Positions 8,945-17,505 of a DNA stretch of 64,000 bases are shown in pieces. The translations under genes and the position numbers were made by a program. Origin of the DNA: Amycolatopsis sp. CA-126428 (GTDB taxonomy: Bacteria; Actinomycetota; Actinomycetes; Mycobacteriales; Pseudonocardiaceae). The notes beneath the pieces were generated by a model that had not been told where the DNA came from, ran no database searches, and worked only from the letters and a program-made list of their open reading frames with translations. The DNA is taken from the NCBI RefSeq assembly GCF_002904335.1, contig NZ_PPHF01000165.1, positions 212,469 through 276,468 on the forward strand, read 5' to 3'. Positions within the stretch are counted from its first letter, which is position 1. The number at the start of each line of letters is the position of its first letter.

Positions 8945-10363
8945 TCAGCGGGCCTGGTCGGGCCGGCCGTCCGGCTCCGCGGCCGGCGCCGGAACGTGCA
9001 CCATCCCGTGCCCGTAGAACCCGTTGTAGCCCTCGTACCCGGCGCAGTAGGCGTCCTGGAGCCCGTCCCCGGTCAGGTCGTAGTCGGCCGGGCACGGCAT
9101 CGGCAGCGCCGCCGCCTCCAGTGTCCGGCGCAGCTGCCGCGGCCGGGCCTCCGGCGCGGCGGACGCCAGCAGCGCGAGCACCCCGGTGACGTGCGGGGCC
9201 GCCATCGACGTCCCGCACAGCGGCGCGTACCCGCCCGGCACCGCCGACACCACGCAGCCTCCCTGCTCCCCACCCGGTGCCGTGACGTCGATCACGCCCA
9301 GGCCGTACGAGCTGTACCCCGCCTTGACCCGGTCCGCGCCGACGGCCGACACCGCGACCACGTCCCGCAGCCCGGCTGGCAGGGCTTCGCACCCGGTGCT
9401 CGCCCCGCGCGCCCCCGAACGCGCCGACGGCGTCAGGTCGACCGCCTCGTTGGTCGCCGCCGCCACGTTCAACGTCCCCGCCGACGTGCTGTATTCGACC
9501 GCCCGGGCCAGCACCTCGTGCACCACGCCGCGGTCGTGGCCGCGGATGCACGACAGCGACCACGGGTTGACGAAGAAGCTGCTGTTGGTCACCCGCATGT
9601 GCCGTGAGGCGGCCCACATCAGGCCGCACACCGCGGCTTCCGGGTCGGCGTACCCGCGGTCGTCGATCACCTTCACCGACGCCACCCGCACCCCGGGTGC
9701 CACACCCGTCACGCCGTGCCCGTCGTCGGCCGCGGCGATGATGCCCGCCACGTGCGTGCCGTGCACCGACGTCGTCGGCGCCCACGCCGACGGCGCCTGG
9801 TCGGGCGCCCCGGTCAGGCAGCCCGCGGAGTCGTCGCGGTCGACGGCGTCGCTCAGCTCCGGGTGGTCCGGGTCGATCCCCGAGTCGAGCACGCCGACGA
9901 CGACGTCCCGGGAGCCGCCGCGCGACCGGTCCGCGCCGATCATCCGCATGTCCCACTGCTGCTCGCTCAGGTCCGCGGCCGGCACCTTGGCGGGATCGGT
10001 CGCGGGCAGCGCGGCCCGCGCGGGCTGCGGCTTGACCTCGGTGACGCGCTGGGCGGCCAGCCGCTCGGCCTGCGCGCTGAACGCCCGGTCGAGCCCGATC
10101 CGCTCGCCGAAACCCGGGTCGCCCGAGGTGGCGACCGCGACGGCGATCTGCGGGTAGAAGACGGTGGTGGCCCCGCAGGCGCCGTCGACTTCCGAGCGGG
10201 CCGCGGCCTCGGTGGTGCCGCGGTCGAAGGTGACGACGTAGCGCAGGGCCCGGCCGTGGGCGCAGCTGTCCTCCCCGGCCGCCGCCGGACCGGCGGTGAC
10301 GCATCCCGAAAGCACCACGACGGTGCACACGGCCGCTCGCAGCGGCCGCGCCAGCAGGGACAC
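8945..10363 (-). CDS. Subtilisin-family (S8) serine protease, predicted lipoprotein
   Basis: 472 residues from GTG at 10363, which has GGGAGG four bases upstream. The N terminus (SLLARPLRAAVCTVVVLSGC) ends in a lipobox LSGC, so the protein is probably lipid-anchored outside the membrane. The catalytic triad is visible: Asp in VLDSGID, His in HGTHVAGI, Ser in GTSMAAPH. An oxyanion-type Asn occurs in the VTNSS and VAAATNEA area. A region of about 125 residues precedes the catalytic domain and may be an inhibitory propeptide. Near the C terminus DYDLTGDGLQDAYC looks like a calcium-binding dockerin/EF-hand loop. It resembles mycosin-type enzymes but no ESX genes are nearby. Convergent with the ABC operon. 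Confidence 0.92.
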   Translation of the reverse strand: MSLLARPLRAAVCTVVVLSGCVTAGPAAAGEDSCAHGRALRYVVTFDRGTTEAAARSEVDGACGATTVFYPQIAVAVATSGDPGFGERIGLDRAFSAQAERLAAQRVTEVKPQPARAALPATDPAKVPAADLSEQQWDMRMIGADRSRGGSRDVVVGVLDSGIDPDHPELSDAVDRDDSAGCLTGAPDQAPSAWAPTTSVHGTHVAGIIAAADDGHGVTGVAPGVRVASVKVIDDRGYADPEAAVCGLMWAASRHMRVTNSSFFVNPWSLSCIRGHDRGVVHEVLARAVEYSTSAGTLNVAAATNEAVDLTPSARSGARGASTGCEALPAGLRDVVAVSAVGADRVKAGYSSYGLGVIDVTAPGGEQGGCVVSAVPGGYAPLCGTSMAAPHVTGVLALLASAAPEARPRQLRRTLEAAALPMPCPADYDLTGDGLQDAYCAGYEGYNGFYGHGMVHVPAPAAEPDGRPDQAR

Positions 10364-10910
10364 CGGACCTCCCACCGGATGCAGGAACCGCGGGTGCCGG
10401 CGCGCGAGATCCCGGTCACCCCGAGCCGCACCGTAGCCACCCGGTGCCCGGTGGACAAGCGCTGCGGCGAAGTTCCCCCGGCCGTGGGCGGGTGGGGGGC
10501 GGTGCGGCGCGCCCGGATGCCTGCGGGAGGTACCGAGTACACCGGAGCGGCCACCCGGTGTGGGATACTCGGGGTGGCCGCTGGGCCGTGGGGCGCATGT
10601 GAGAGGTGCTGCCTGCGGCGTTGTGGCCCGGTGATGTGCGTGAACTCCTGCGACGCGCGTCGCCGCCCGCGAACCGGGCGGCTGGACGACGTGGCGGGCG
10701 GCCCGGGGGCCGCGGATGCCTCGCGTACGCCGCCGAGCAGACCTTTGACCGGGTTGCGTCCCACCGGAAGCGGTGGTGCGGCGCCCGGTTGTCGGGCCAG
10801 GATTCCCGCCGTTGGTGACCACCACGGCGGAACGAACAGAAAGGGGCCCCTGCGCGGCCGCGTCCCTGCCGGTGCGAACCGGCAGACGCGCCCGGGGGCG
10901 GAGGAGACAT
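10364..10910 (+). promoter_or_regulatory. Long leader/promoter region of the RNase E/G gene
   Basis: 547 bases without a convincing gene between the divergent protease and rne. A GATACT -10-like hexamer is at 10564-10569, but without a clear -35. Near the gene there are two strong stem-loops: 10806-10830 (CCGCCGT / ACGGCGG) and 10859-10890. The second has an outer stem CGCGTC/GACGCG and an inner stem TGCCGGT/ACCGGCA closed by a GCGA (GNRA) tetraloop. GGAGGAG (10900-10906) follows as ribosome binding site. RNase E of enterobacteria controls its own mRNA through a 5' leader hairpin; a similar role here is inference. Confidence 0.5.
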
Positions 10911-13904
10911 ATGTCGAACGCGGAAACACCCGCCGAGCACACCGGCGGGAATCCCGCCACACCCACGGGCGGCCCGCTGGCCGACCTGCCGCCCCGGATC
11001 CGGGTGCACGCGCTGGCCAAGCTGCTGCAGTCGCACAGCCGGGACGTCCTCGCGAAGCTCGCCGAGCTGGGCGAAAGCGTGCGCAGCGCGCAGTCGAGCG
11101 TGACCAGGGACGTGGCGCTCAAGGTGGCCGAGGCCTTCGCGCCCGGTGAGACCGAAGACACCCCGGCCGAGCCGGAGCCCCAGGAAGCCCGCCCGCCCGC
11201 CGAGGCGCGCCCGCAGGCGGCTGAGCGCCCGCAGGTGGCCGAGCGCCCGCAGGCGGCCGAGGTGCCGGCCGCCGAGGCCGAGAAGCCGCGGCCGCGGCAG
11301 AAGACCCGCGCCCACCTGCCGGTCTTCGCCGCGCCGTCGCCGGTCTTCCTGCCGCCGGAGCCGGCGGAACGCGCGGCCAAGCCGGCCCGCAAGCCGGCCG
11401 ACCCGTTCGCCGAGCCGCCCTCGCGCCCGGAGCCCGAGGTCGCCGAGGAAGAGACCGAAGACACGAGACCGGGCGCCGACGTCGGTGCCGACGAAGACGA
11501 CGACGCCGGCAGCCGCCGCCGTCGCCGCCGGGGTCGTCGCGGCCGTGGCCGTGGCAAGGGCGCCGAGGGCGGCGACGAGACCGCCGAGGCCGAGGACGAC
11601 CAGGCCGAGGAGCCGCAGCCGCAGCCGCGCCGCAAGGGCCGCAACGGCGACGAAAAGCCCGAAGCGGACACCGAAGAGGCCGAGGACGCAGAGTCGTCTT
11701 CGGAGTCCGAGAGCGACGCGGACGACGGCGAAGGCGGCACCCGCCGTCGCCGTCGCCGCCGTCGCCGCAAGGGCTCGGACGGCGAAGACGCCGAGGCCAC
11801 CGGCACCGACGACCCGCCGAACACGGTCACCCACGTCCGCCAGGCCAAGGCCGAGGCGGCCGAGCGCGAGCGCCCGGCGCGTGACGAGGTGCGCAGCGTC
11901 CGCGGGTCCACCCGGCTGGAAGCCAAGCGCCAGCGCCGCCGTGACGGCCGTGAGGCGGGCCGCCGCCGCGCCCCGATCCTGTCCGAGGCCGAGTTCCTCG
12001 CCCGCCGCGAGGCGGTCGAGCGCACGATGGTCGTCGCCGAGCACGGCGACTCCACCCAGATCGCGGTGCTGGAGGACGGCGTCCTCGTCGAGCACTTCGT
12101 GACGCAGTCGGGCTCCGGCTCGATCGTCGGCAACGTCTACCTGGGCCGCGTCCAGAACGTGCTGCCGAGCATGGAGGCCGCGTTCATCGACATCGGCCGC
12201 GGCCGCAACGCCGTGCTGTACGCCGGCGAGGTCGACTGGGACGCCGCCGGCCTGGAGGGCAAGGCCCGCAAGATCGAGCAGGCGCTCTCCACCGGCGACT
12301 CGGTGCTGGTCCAGGTCACGAAGGACCCGGTCGGGCACAAGGGCGCCCGGCTGACCACGCAGATCTCGCTGCCCGGCCGCTTCCTCGTCTACGTGCCCGC
12401 GGGCGGCGCCACCGGCATCTCCCGCAAGCTGCCGGAAAACGAGCGCCGCCGGCTCAAGGACATCCTCAAGCGGATCGTCCCGGAGGACGCGGGCGTCATC
12501 ATCCGCACCGCCTCCGAGGGCATCGGCGAGGTGGAGCTGGGCCGCGACGTCGACCGCCTGAAGGCGCAGTGGGACGTCATCAAGGAGAAGGCCGCCGCCG
12601 GTTCCGGCAAGAAGGGCGGCGCGCCGACCATGCTCTACGAAGAGCCCGACCTGCTGGTCAAGGTCGTGCGTGACCTCTTCACCGAGGACTTCACCAAGCT
12701 GGAGATCCAGGGCAACCGGTCCTGGGAGACGATCAACGGCTACGTCAGCCACGTCGCCCCGGAGCTCACCGAGCGCCTCCGCCGCTACACCGGCACCGGT
12801 GACGCGTTCGCCGACCACCGGATCGACGAGCAGATCACCAAGGCGCTCGACCGGAAGGTCTGGCTGCCCAGCGGCGGTTACCTGGTCATCGACCGCACCG
12901 AGGCGATGACGGTGATCGACGTCAACACCGGCAAGTTCACCGGTTCGGGCGGCAACCTCGAGGAGACGGTGACCCGCAACAACCTGGAGTCGGCGGAGGA
13001 GATCGTCCGCCAGCTCCGGCTGCGGGACATCGGCGGCATCATCGTCATCGACTTCATCGACATGGTGCTCGAGTCCAACCGCGAGCTGGTGCTGCGCCGC
13101 CTCACCGAGTGCCTCGGCCGCGACCGCACGCGCCACCAGGTCGCCGAGGTCACCTCGCTCGGCCTGGTGCAGATGACCCGCAAGAAGATCGGTACCGGCC
13201 TGCTGGAGGCGTTCTCGGCGCCGTGCGAGCACTGCAAGGGCCGGGGCGTGCTCGTCTCGACCGAGGTGCAGCGCACGGCCGGCAACGCGCCGCAGTCCCA
13301 GGGCGGGAACGGCAACGGCGGCAACGGCGGTGGCAACAGCGGCGGCGGGGAGAAGAGCTCCCGCCGGTCGCGGGGCCGCGGCAAGGCCGAGGAAGCCGCC
13401 AAGGAGGCGGCCGAGGCCGCCAAGGCCGAGGTGCACGCCGTTCCGCCGCCGGAGCGGCGCGAGTCGATCGCGTCGGCGGTGGCCGCGGTGGCCAACGCCG
13501 CGAAGGCCGCCAAGGACCACGACCACGGCGCGCTGAACGGCAACAGGCCCGTCCCGGAGCCGGCCAGGGAGGTCGCGGGCGTCCCGGCGACCACGGAGGC
13601 GGACGAGACGCCGGTGGCGGCCGAGCCGGTCACCGAGCCCGCCGAGCCCGCCCAGGAGGTCGCCGGCACCCCGGTGACCACCCCGGCGGACGAGGTGCCG
13701 GTGCCGCAGGGCGAGGAGCCCGAGGTCGAACGGTCTTCGGCTCCGGAACCCGCGGAAGAGCCGGTCAGCGAGCCGGTCACCGAGCCCGCCGACCCCGAGG
13801 TCAGCGTGCCCGAACCGGCCGTGCGCTCCACCCGGCGCCGTCCGCGCCGGGCGGCGTCGCGGCCGGCGGGGCCGCCGGTGCACGCCTCCGACCAGAGCAA
13901 GTGA
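10911..13904 (+). CDS. rne: Ribonuclease E/G family endoribonuclease
   Basis: 997 residues from ATG 10911 (GGAGGAG upstream). It initiates mRNA decay and rRNA processing. The N-terminal 390 residues are low-complexity, rich in Glu/Pro/Ala with two Arg blocks (about residues 200 and 276), typical of actinobacterial enzymes whose disordered arms flank the core. S1 domain around 400-470 (SIVGNVYLGRVQNVLPSMEA). Catalytic Mg-binding Asp residues are in VIDVNTGKF (about 667) and IVIDFIDM (about 713). The zinc-link motif CEHCKGRG is near 770. A second disordered tail follows. The terminator at 13912 ends the transcript before rplU. Confidence 0.96.
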   Translation: MSNAETPAEHTGGNPATPTGGPLADLPPRIRVHALAKLLQSHSRDVLAKLAELGESVRSAQSSVTRDVALKVAEAFAPGETEDTPAEPEPQEARPPAEARPQAAERPQVAERPQAAEVPAAEAEKPRPRQKTRAHLPVFAAPSPVFLPPEPAERAAKPARKPADPFAEPPSRPEPEVAEEETEDTRPGADVGADEDDDAGSRRRRRRGRRGRGRGKGAEGGDETAEAEDDQAEEPQPQPRRKGRNGDEKPEADTEEAEDAESSSESESDADDGEGGTRRRRRRRRRKGSDGEDAEATGTDDPPNTVTHVRQAKAEAAERERPARDEVRSVRGSTRLEAKRQRRRDGREAGRRRAPILSEAEFLARREAVERTMVVAEHGDSTQIAVLEDGVLVEHFVTQSGSGSIVGNVYLGRVQNVLPSMEAAFIDIGRGRNAVLYAGEVDWDAAGLEGKARKIEQALSTGDSVLVQVTKDPVGHKGARLTTQISLPGRFLVYVPAGGATGISRKLPENERRRLKDILKRIVPEDAGVIIRTASEGIGEVELGRDVDRLKAQWDVIKEKAAAGSGKKGGAPTMLYEEPDLLVKVVRDLFTEDFTKLEIQGNRSWETINGYVSHVAPELTERLRRYTGTGDAFADHRIDEQITKALDRKVWLPSGGYLVIDRTEAMTVIDVNTGKFTGSGGNLEETVTRNNLESAEEIVRQLRLRDIGGIIVIDFIDMVLESNRELVLRRLTECLGRDRTRHQVAEVTSLGLVQMTRKKIGTGLLEAFSAPCEHCKGRGVLVSTEVQRTAGNAPQSQGGNGNGGNGGGNSGGGEKSSRRSRGRGKAEEAAKEAAEAAKAEVHAVPPPERRESIASAVAAVANAAKAAKDHDHGALNGNRPVPEPAREVAGVPATTEADETPVAAEPVTEPAEPAQEVAGTPVTTPADEVPVPQGEEPEVERSSAPEPAEEPVSEPVTEPADPEVSVPEPAVRSTRRRPRRAASRPAGPPVHASDQSK

Positions 13905-13911
13905 ACAACTA

Positions 13912-13945
13912 GGGGGACCCCGGTGGTAACGCACCGGGGCACCCC
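13912..13945 (+). terminator. Terminator after rne
   Basis: CCCCGGTG / CACCGGGG perfect 8-bp stem with a 6-nt loop, extended outside by GGGG...CCCC pairing. It begins eight bases after the rne stop codon. Confidence 0.7.
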
Positions 13946-13963
13946 ACGTAACCTGTAGTACGG

Positions 13964-13980
13964 CCTGCCACCAGAGCAGG
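13964..13980 (+). promoter_or_regulatory. Hairpin in the rplU leader
   Basis: CCTGC / GCAGG stem with a 7-nt loop, about 90 bases upstream of the rplU start; AACCTG just before it can also pair with CAGGTT at its end. L21 operons in other bacteria have regulatory leaders. Whether this is one cannot be decided from one sequence. Confidence 0.3.
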
Positions 13981-14069
13981 TTGTCCGCGCGAGTCCAGGA
14001 CCGCCGTTCCATCAGGTGGGCCGGTCGCGTGGAGCCCCCACCCATTGTCGAGTAATGCAGGAGACTTCC

Positions 14070-14384
14070 GTGTCGGCGTACGCGATCGTCAAGACCGGCG
14101 GCAAGCAGTACAAGGTGGCCGTCGGCGACGTCGTCGAGGTCGAGAAGCTCGAGGGCGAGCCGGGCACCGAGCACATCCTCCCCGCCGTTTTGTACGTCGA
14201 CGGTGGCGATGTCACCACGGACGCTGACGCGCTGGCGAAGGTCTCGGTCACCGGCAAGGTCGTCGAGCAGACCAAGGGTCCGAAGATCCGGATCCACAAG
14301 TTCAAGAACAAGACCGGCTACCACAAGCGCCAGGGTCACCGGCAGAAGCTGACCCGCGTCGAGGTCACCGCCATCTCCCTGTAA
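14070..14384 (+). CDS. rplU: 50S ribosomal protein L21 (bL21)
   Basis: 104 residues from GTG 14070 with CAGGAGA upstream; this start gives the standard length, starting SAYAIVKTGGKQYKV. The C terminus has the typical basic KNKTGYHKRQGHRQ block. First gene of the conserved rplU-rpmA-obg neighbourhood. Confidence 0.98.
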   Translation: MSAYAIVKTGGKQYKVAVGDVVEVEKLEGEPGTEHILPAVLYVDGGDVTTDADALAKVSVTGKVVEQTKGPKIRIHKFKNKTGYHKRQGHRQKLTRVEVTAISL

Positions 14385-14424
14385 GGGCTTCTCCGGATCT
14401 TCGTTTTAGAAAGAGGATTGAGCT

Positions 14425-14685
14425 ATGGCTCACAAGAAGGGTGCGTCCAGCTCCCGCAACGGTCGTGACTCGAACGCCCAGCGCCTCGGCGTCAAGCGCT
14501 ACGGCGGCCAGGAAGTCAACGCGGGCGAGATCCTGATCCGCCAGCGCGGCACCAAGTTCCACCCCGGCGTCAACGTCGGCCGTGGCGGCGACGACACGCT
14601 GTTCGCCCTGGCCGCCGGTGCGGTCCAGTTCGGCGAGAAGCGTGGCCGCAAGACGGTCAACATCGTCGTGCCAGTCGAGGCGTAA
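14425..14685 (+). CDS. rpmA: 50S ribosomal protein L27 (bL27)
   Basis: 86 residues, starting AHKKGASSSRNGRDSN as in other bL27 proteins, with no N-terminal extension of the Firmicute cleaved type. It lies 40 bases behind rplU, and a very strong terminator follows. Confidence 0.98.
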   Translation: MAHKKGASSSRNGRDSNAQRLGVKRYGGQEVNAGEILIRQRGTKFHPGVNVGRGGDDTLFALAAGAVQFGEKRGRKTVNIVVPVEA

Positions 14686-14698
14686 CGGGCGATCTTAG

Positions 14699-14738
14699 GG
14701 GCGACGTGTGTCCGCGGAATACGCGGACCACGTCGCCC
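14699..14738 (+). terminator. Terminator after rplU-rpmA
   Basis: GGGCGACGTG and GTCCGCG on the left arm pair with CGCGGAC and CACGTCGCCC on the right, giving a 17-bp stem with one bulged T and a GAATA loop. A second perfect 8-bp hairpin (CCGGGGGC / GCCCCCGG) is at 14754-14773. Together they separate the ribosomal genes from obg. Confidence 0.85.
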
Positions 14739-14841
14739 GTTCCATGTGTTGACCCGGGGGCCCGAGCCCCCGGAACCCCCACGGTGCGGCCGCTGGCAGT
14801 TCCAGCGTGGCTTGCACCGTTTTTGCATGAAAGAGGCTGTT

Positions 14842-16299
14842 ATGGCGTCCCGGTTCGTGGACCGTGCGGTGATCCACCTGACCGCAGGTGACGGTGGGAA
14901 CGGCTGCGCCTCGGTGCACCGCGAGAAGTTCAAGCCCCTCGGCGGCCCGGACGGCGGCAACGGCGGCAACGGCGGTGACGTCCTGCTGGTCGTCGACCCG
15001 AACGTGCACACCCTGCTCGACTTCCACTTCCGCCCGCACGCCAAGGCCGGCAGCGGCAAGATGGGCCAGGGCAGCAACCGCGCGGGCGCGGCGGGGGAGA
15101 CGCTGGTGATGAAGGTGCCGTCCGGCACCGTCGTGTTCACCGAAGACGGCGAGATGGTCGCCGACCTGATCGGCCCCGGCACCACGTTCGTCGCCGCCCA
15201 GGGCGGCCGCGGCGGGCTCGGCAACGCCGCGCTTTCGTCGAAGGCCCGCAAGGCGCCCGGGTTCGCGCTGCTGGGTGAGCCCGGCGAGACCCGCAACCTC
15301 GTGCTGGAACTGCGGTCGGTCGCCGACGTCGGCCTGCTGGGGTTCCCGTCCGCCGGCAAGTCGTCGCTGATCTCGGTGCTGTCCGCGGCCAAGCCGAAGA
15401 TCGCCGACTACCCGTTCACCACGCTGGTGCCGAACCTCGGCGTCATCACCGGTGGCGACACGGTGTTCACGATGGCCGACGTGCCCGGCCTCATCCCCGG
15501 CGCGTCCGAGGGCAAGGGCCTGGGCCTGGACTTCCTCCGCCACATCGAGCGCTGTGCGGTGCTGGTGCACGTCGTCGACTGCGCGACGCTGGAGCCGGGC
15601 CGCGACCCGGTGTCCGATGTGGACGCTCTGGAGGCGGAGCTCGCGAAGTACACGCCGAGTCTCGGCGGCAAGCTCGAAGAGCGTCCGCGGGTGGTCGTGC
15701 TCAACAAGATCGACGTCCCGGAGGCCGCCGAGCTCGCCGAGTTCGTCCGGCCGGACTTCGAAGCCCGCGGCCTCAAGGTGTTCGCCGTCTCGACGGCGTC
15801 CCGCAAGGGCCTGCGGGAGCTGACCTTCGCGCTCGCGGCGATCGTCGAGCAGAACCGCGAGGCGGAGCCGGTCCTGGAGCCGGAGAAGATCGTGCTGCGG
15901 CCGCTGGCCGTCGACGACTCCGGGTTCACCGTCGAGGTCGACCCCGAGGAAGAGGGCGCGTTCATCGTGCGCGGCGCTCGCCCCGAGCGGTGGATCCGCC
16001 AGACCGACTTCGGCAACGACGAGGCCGTCGGCTACCTCGCCGACCGGCTCAACCGGCTCGGCGTCGAGGATCAGCTGGCGAAGCTCGGCGCGCGGCCCGG
16101 CAGCCCCGTCACGGTCGGCGACGTCCAGTTCGAATGGGAGCCGTCGACGCCGAGCGTCGCGATGCACATGTCCGGGCGCGGCACCGACGTCCGGCTGGAG
16201 CGCAACGACCGGATCGGCGCCACCGAGCGCAAGGAAGCCCGCCGCATCCGGCGGGCGGGCTCGGACGAGTTCGAGGACGACCTGGACGTCGAGGAGTGA
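14842..16299 (+). CDS. obg: Obg GTPase (GTPase CgtA)
   Basis: 485 residues from ATG 14842, which has GAAAGAGG in front and gives the canonical MASRFVDRAVIHLTAGDGGNG start. Glycine-rich Obg fold in the first 160 residues; G1 GFPSAGKSS near 166, the DVPGLIPGASEGKGLG switch region, NKID and the C-terminal OCT domain (about 355-430). It couples 50S assembly and (p)ppGpp status. proB overlaps its stop codon by four bases (GTGA), so the two are co-translated. Confidence 0.97.
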   Translation: MASRFVDRAVIHLTAGDGGNGCASVHREKFKPLGGPDGGNGGNGGDVLLVVDPNVHTLLDFHFRPHAKAGSGKMGQGSNRAGAAGETLVMKVPSGTVVFTEDGEMVADLIGPGTTFVAAQGGRGGLGNAALSSKARKAPGFALLGEPGETRNLVLELRSVADVGLLGFPSAGKSSLISVLSAAKPKIADYPFTTLVPNLGVITGGDTVFTMADVPGLIPGASEGKGLGLDFLRHIERCAVLVHVVDCATLEPGRDPVSDVDALEAELAKYTPSLGGKLEERPRVVVLNKIDVPEAAELAEFVRPDFEARGLKVFAVSTASRKGLRELTFALAAIVEQNREAEPVLEPEKIVLRPLAVDDSGFTVEVDPEEEGAFIVRGARPERWIRQTDFGNDEAVGYLADRLNRLGVEDQLAKLGARPGSPVTVGDVQFEWEPSTPSVAMHMSGRGTDVRLERNDRIGATERKEARRIRRAGSDEFEDDLDVEE

Positions 16300-17405
16300 G
16301 CGGCACCCGCGAAGCCATCGCTGCCGCGCGACGGCTGGTGGTCAAGGTCGGCTCGTCGGCGCTGACCAGCGCGGGCAGCGGGCTCGACGCGGCCCGGCTG
16401 GACGCGCTGGTCGACGCGATCGCCGAGCGCGTCGCCCGGGAAACGCAAATCGTGCTGGTGTCGTCGGGTGCGATCGGGGCCGGCCTGGCCCCGCTCTCGC
16501 TGGGCAAGCGGCCGCGTGACCTCGCCACGCAGCAGGCGGCGGCGAGCGTCGGGCAGCTGGCGCTGGCGCACGCGTACGCGGAGTCGTTCGGGCGGTACTC
16601 GCTGACGGTCGGGCAGGTGCTGCTCACCTCCGACGACGTCGTCCGCCGTTCGCACTACCGCAACGCGCAGCGGACGTTTTCGCGGCTGCTGGCGCTCGGC
16701 GCGGTCCCGGTCGTCAACGAGAACGACACGGTGGCGACCGAGGAAATCCGCTTCGGCGACAACGATCGCCTGGCGGCCCTGGTCGCCCACCTGATCGGCG
16801 CCGACGCGCTGATCCTGCTGTCCGATGTGGACGGCCTGTACGACGGCGACCCCCGCGGCGGCGCGACCCGCAAGCTGACGGAGGTTCTCTCCGAGTCCGA
16901 TGTGGACGGAATCTCGGTCGGCATGTCCAGCTCCGGCCTGGGCACGGGCGGCATGGTCTCCAAGCTCGCGGCGGCCCGCACGGCGGCGGGAGCGGGCATC
17001 CCGGTGCTGCTGGCGGCGGCTTCGGAAGCCTCGGCGGCGTTGACTTCCGCTTCCCCGGGAACCGCCTTCGCCCCGGCGGACACGCGCCTGTCGGCCCGCA
17101 GGTTCTGGCTGGGCTACGCGGCGGACACCACGGGCAAGCTCCGCCTCGACGACGGCGCGGTGACGGCGGTGGTCCGCCGCCGCCGATCCCTCCTGGCCGC
17201 GGGCATCACGGGCGTGGACGGCGAATTCCAGGCGGGCGACGTGGTCGACCTGGTGGACGCCAAGGACCGCCCGGTCGCCCGCGGAGTGGTCGCCTTCGAC
17301 GCGACGGAACTCCCGGACCTGATCGGCCGCTCAACCCCGGAACTCCCGGCCGAGCAACGCCGCGAGGTCGTCCACGCCGACGACCTCGTCCCCCTCCGCC
17401 GCTGA
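16296..17405 (+). CDS. proB: Glutamate 5-kinase
   Basis: 369 residues from GTG 16296, overlapping the obg stop; GAGGAG lies inside the obg end. It catalyses the first step of proline synthesis. The amino acid kinase domain begins RRLVVKVGSSALTS, with the glutamate/ATP segments VSSGAIGAG, NENDTVATEEIRFGDNDRLAALVA and LLSDVDGLYDGDP. A PUA domain follows (about 275-360). Obg-proB order is common in actinobacteria. proA is not adjacent here; a repeat array and an unrelated gene follow. Confidence 0.97.
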   Translation: MSGTREAIAAARRLVVKVGSSALTSAGSGLDAARLDALVDAIAERVARETQIVLVSSGAIGAGLAPLSLGKRPRDLATQQAAASVGQLALAHAYAESFGRYSLTVGQVLLTSDDVVRRSHYRNAQRTFSRLLALGAVPVVNENDTVATEEIRFGDNDRLAALVAHLIGADALILLSDVDGLYDGDPRGGATRKLTEVLSESDVDGISVGMSSSGLGTGGMVSKLAAARTAAGAGIPVLLAAASEASAALTSASPGTAFAPADTRLSARRFWLGYAADTTGKLRLDDGAVTAVVRRRRSLLAAGITGVDGEFQAGDVVDLVDAKDRPVARGVVAFDATELPDLIGRSTPELPAEQRREVVHADDLVPLRR

Positions 17406-17412
17406 CCCCACC

Positions 17413-17496
17413 CGTGTCGACCCGCCAATCACGCGTGTCGACCCGCCAATCACGCGTGATGCCCCTTCAATCACACAAGATTCCCTTTTCGTCACG
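17413..17496. repeat. Decaying 21-bp tandem array (array A)
   Basis: Two identical 21-bp units (17413-17433, 17434-17454), then a third with about 14 of 21 bases kept (17455-17475) and a fourth that is weaker (17476-17496). Each unit contains GTCGACCC and ends AATCACG; unit junctions form the palindrome CACGCGTG. It fills the gap between the convergent proB and SDR genes. Same period and shared core with array B at 22695. Confidence 0.85.
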
Positions 17497-17505
17497 CGCG
17501 GAGCC

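Noticed and set aside
8945..10363. Protease considered as an ESX mycosin
   Set aside because: No ESX genes nearby and the C terminus has a calcium-loop-like segment rather than a membrane helix.
10634..10910. A possible upstream frame in the rne leader starting ATG TGC GTG AAC
   Set aside because: It has no ribosome binding site and runs into the rne coding region out of frame; its codon pattern is not that of a gene.
17413..17496. Array A considered as a CRISPR array
   Set aside because: Units are directly adjacent with no spacers and no cas genes are present.
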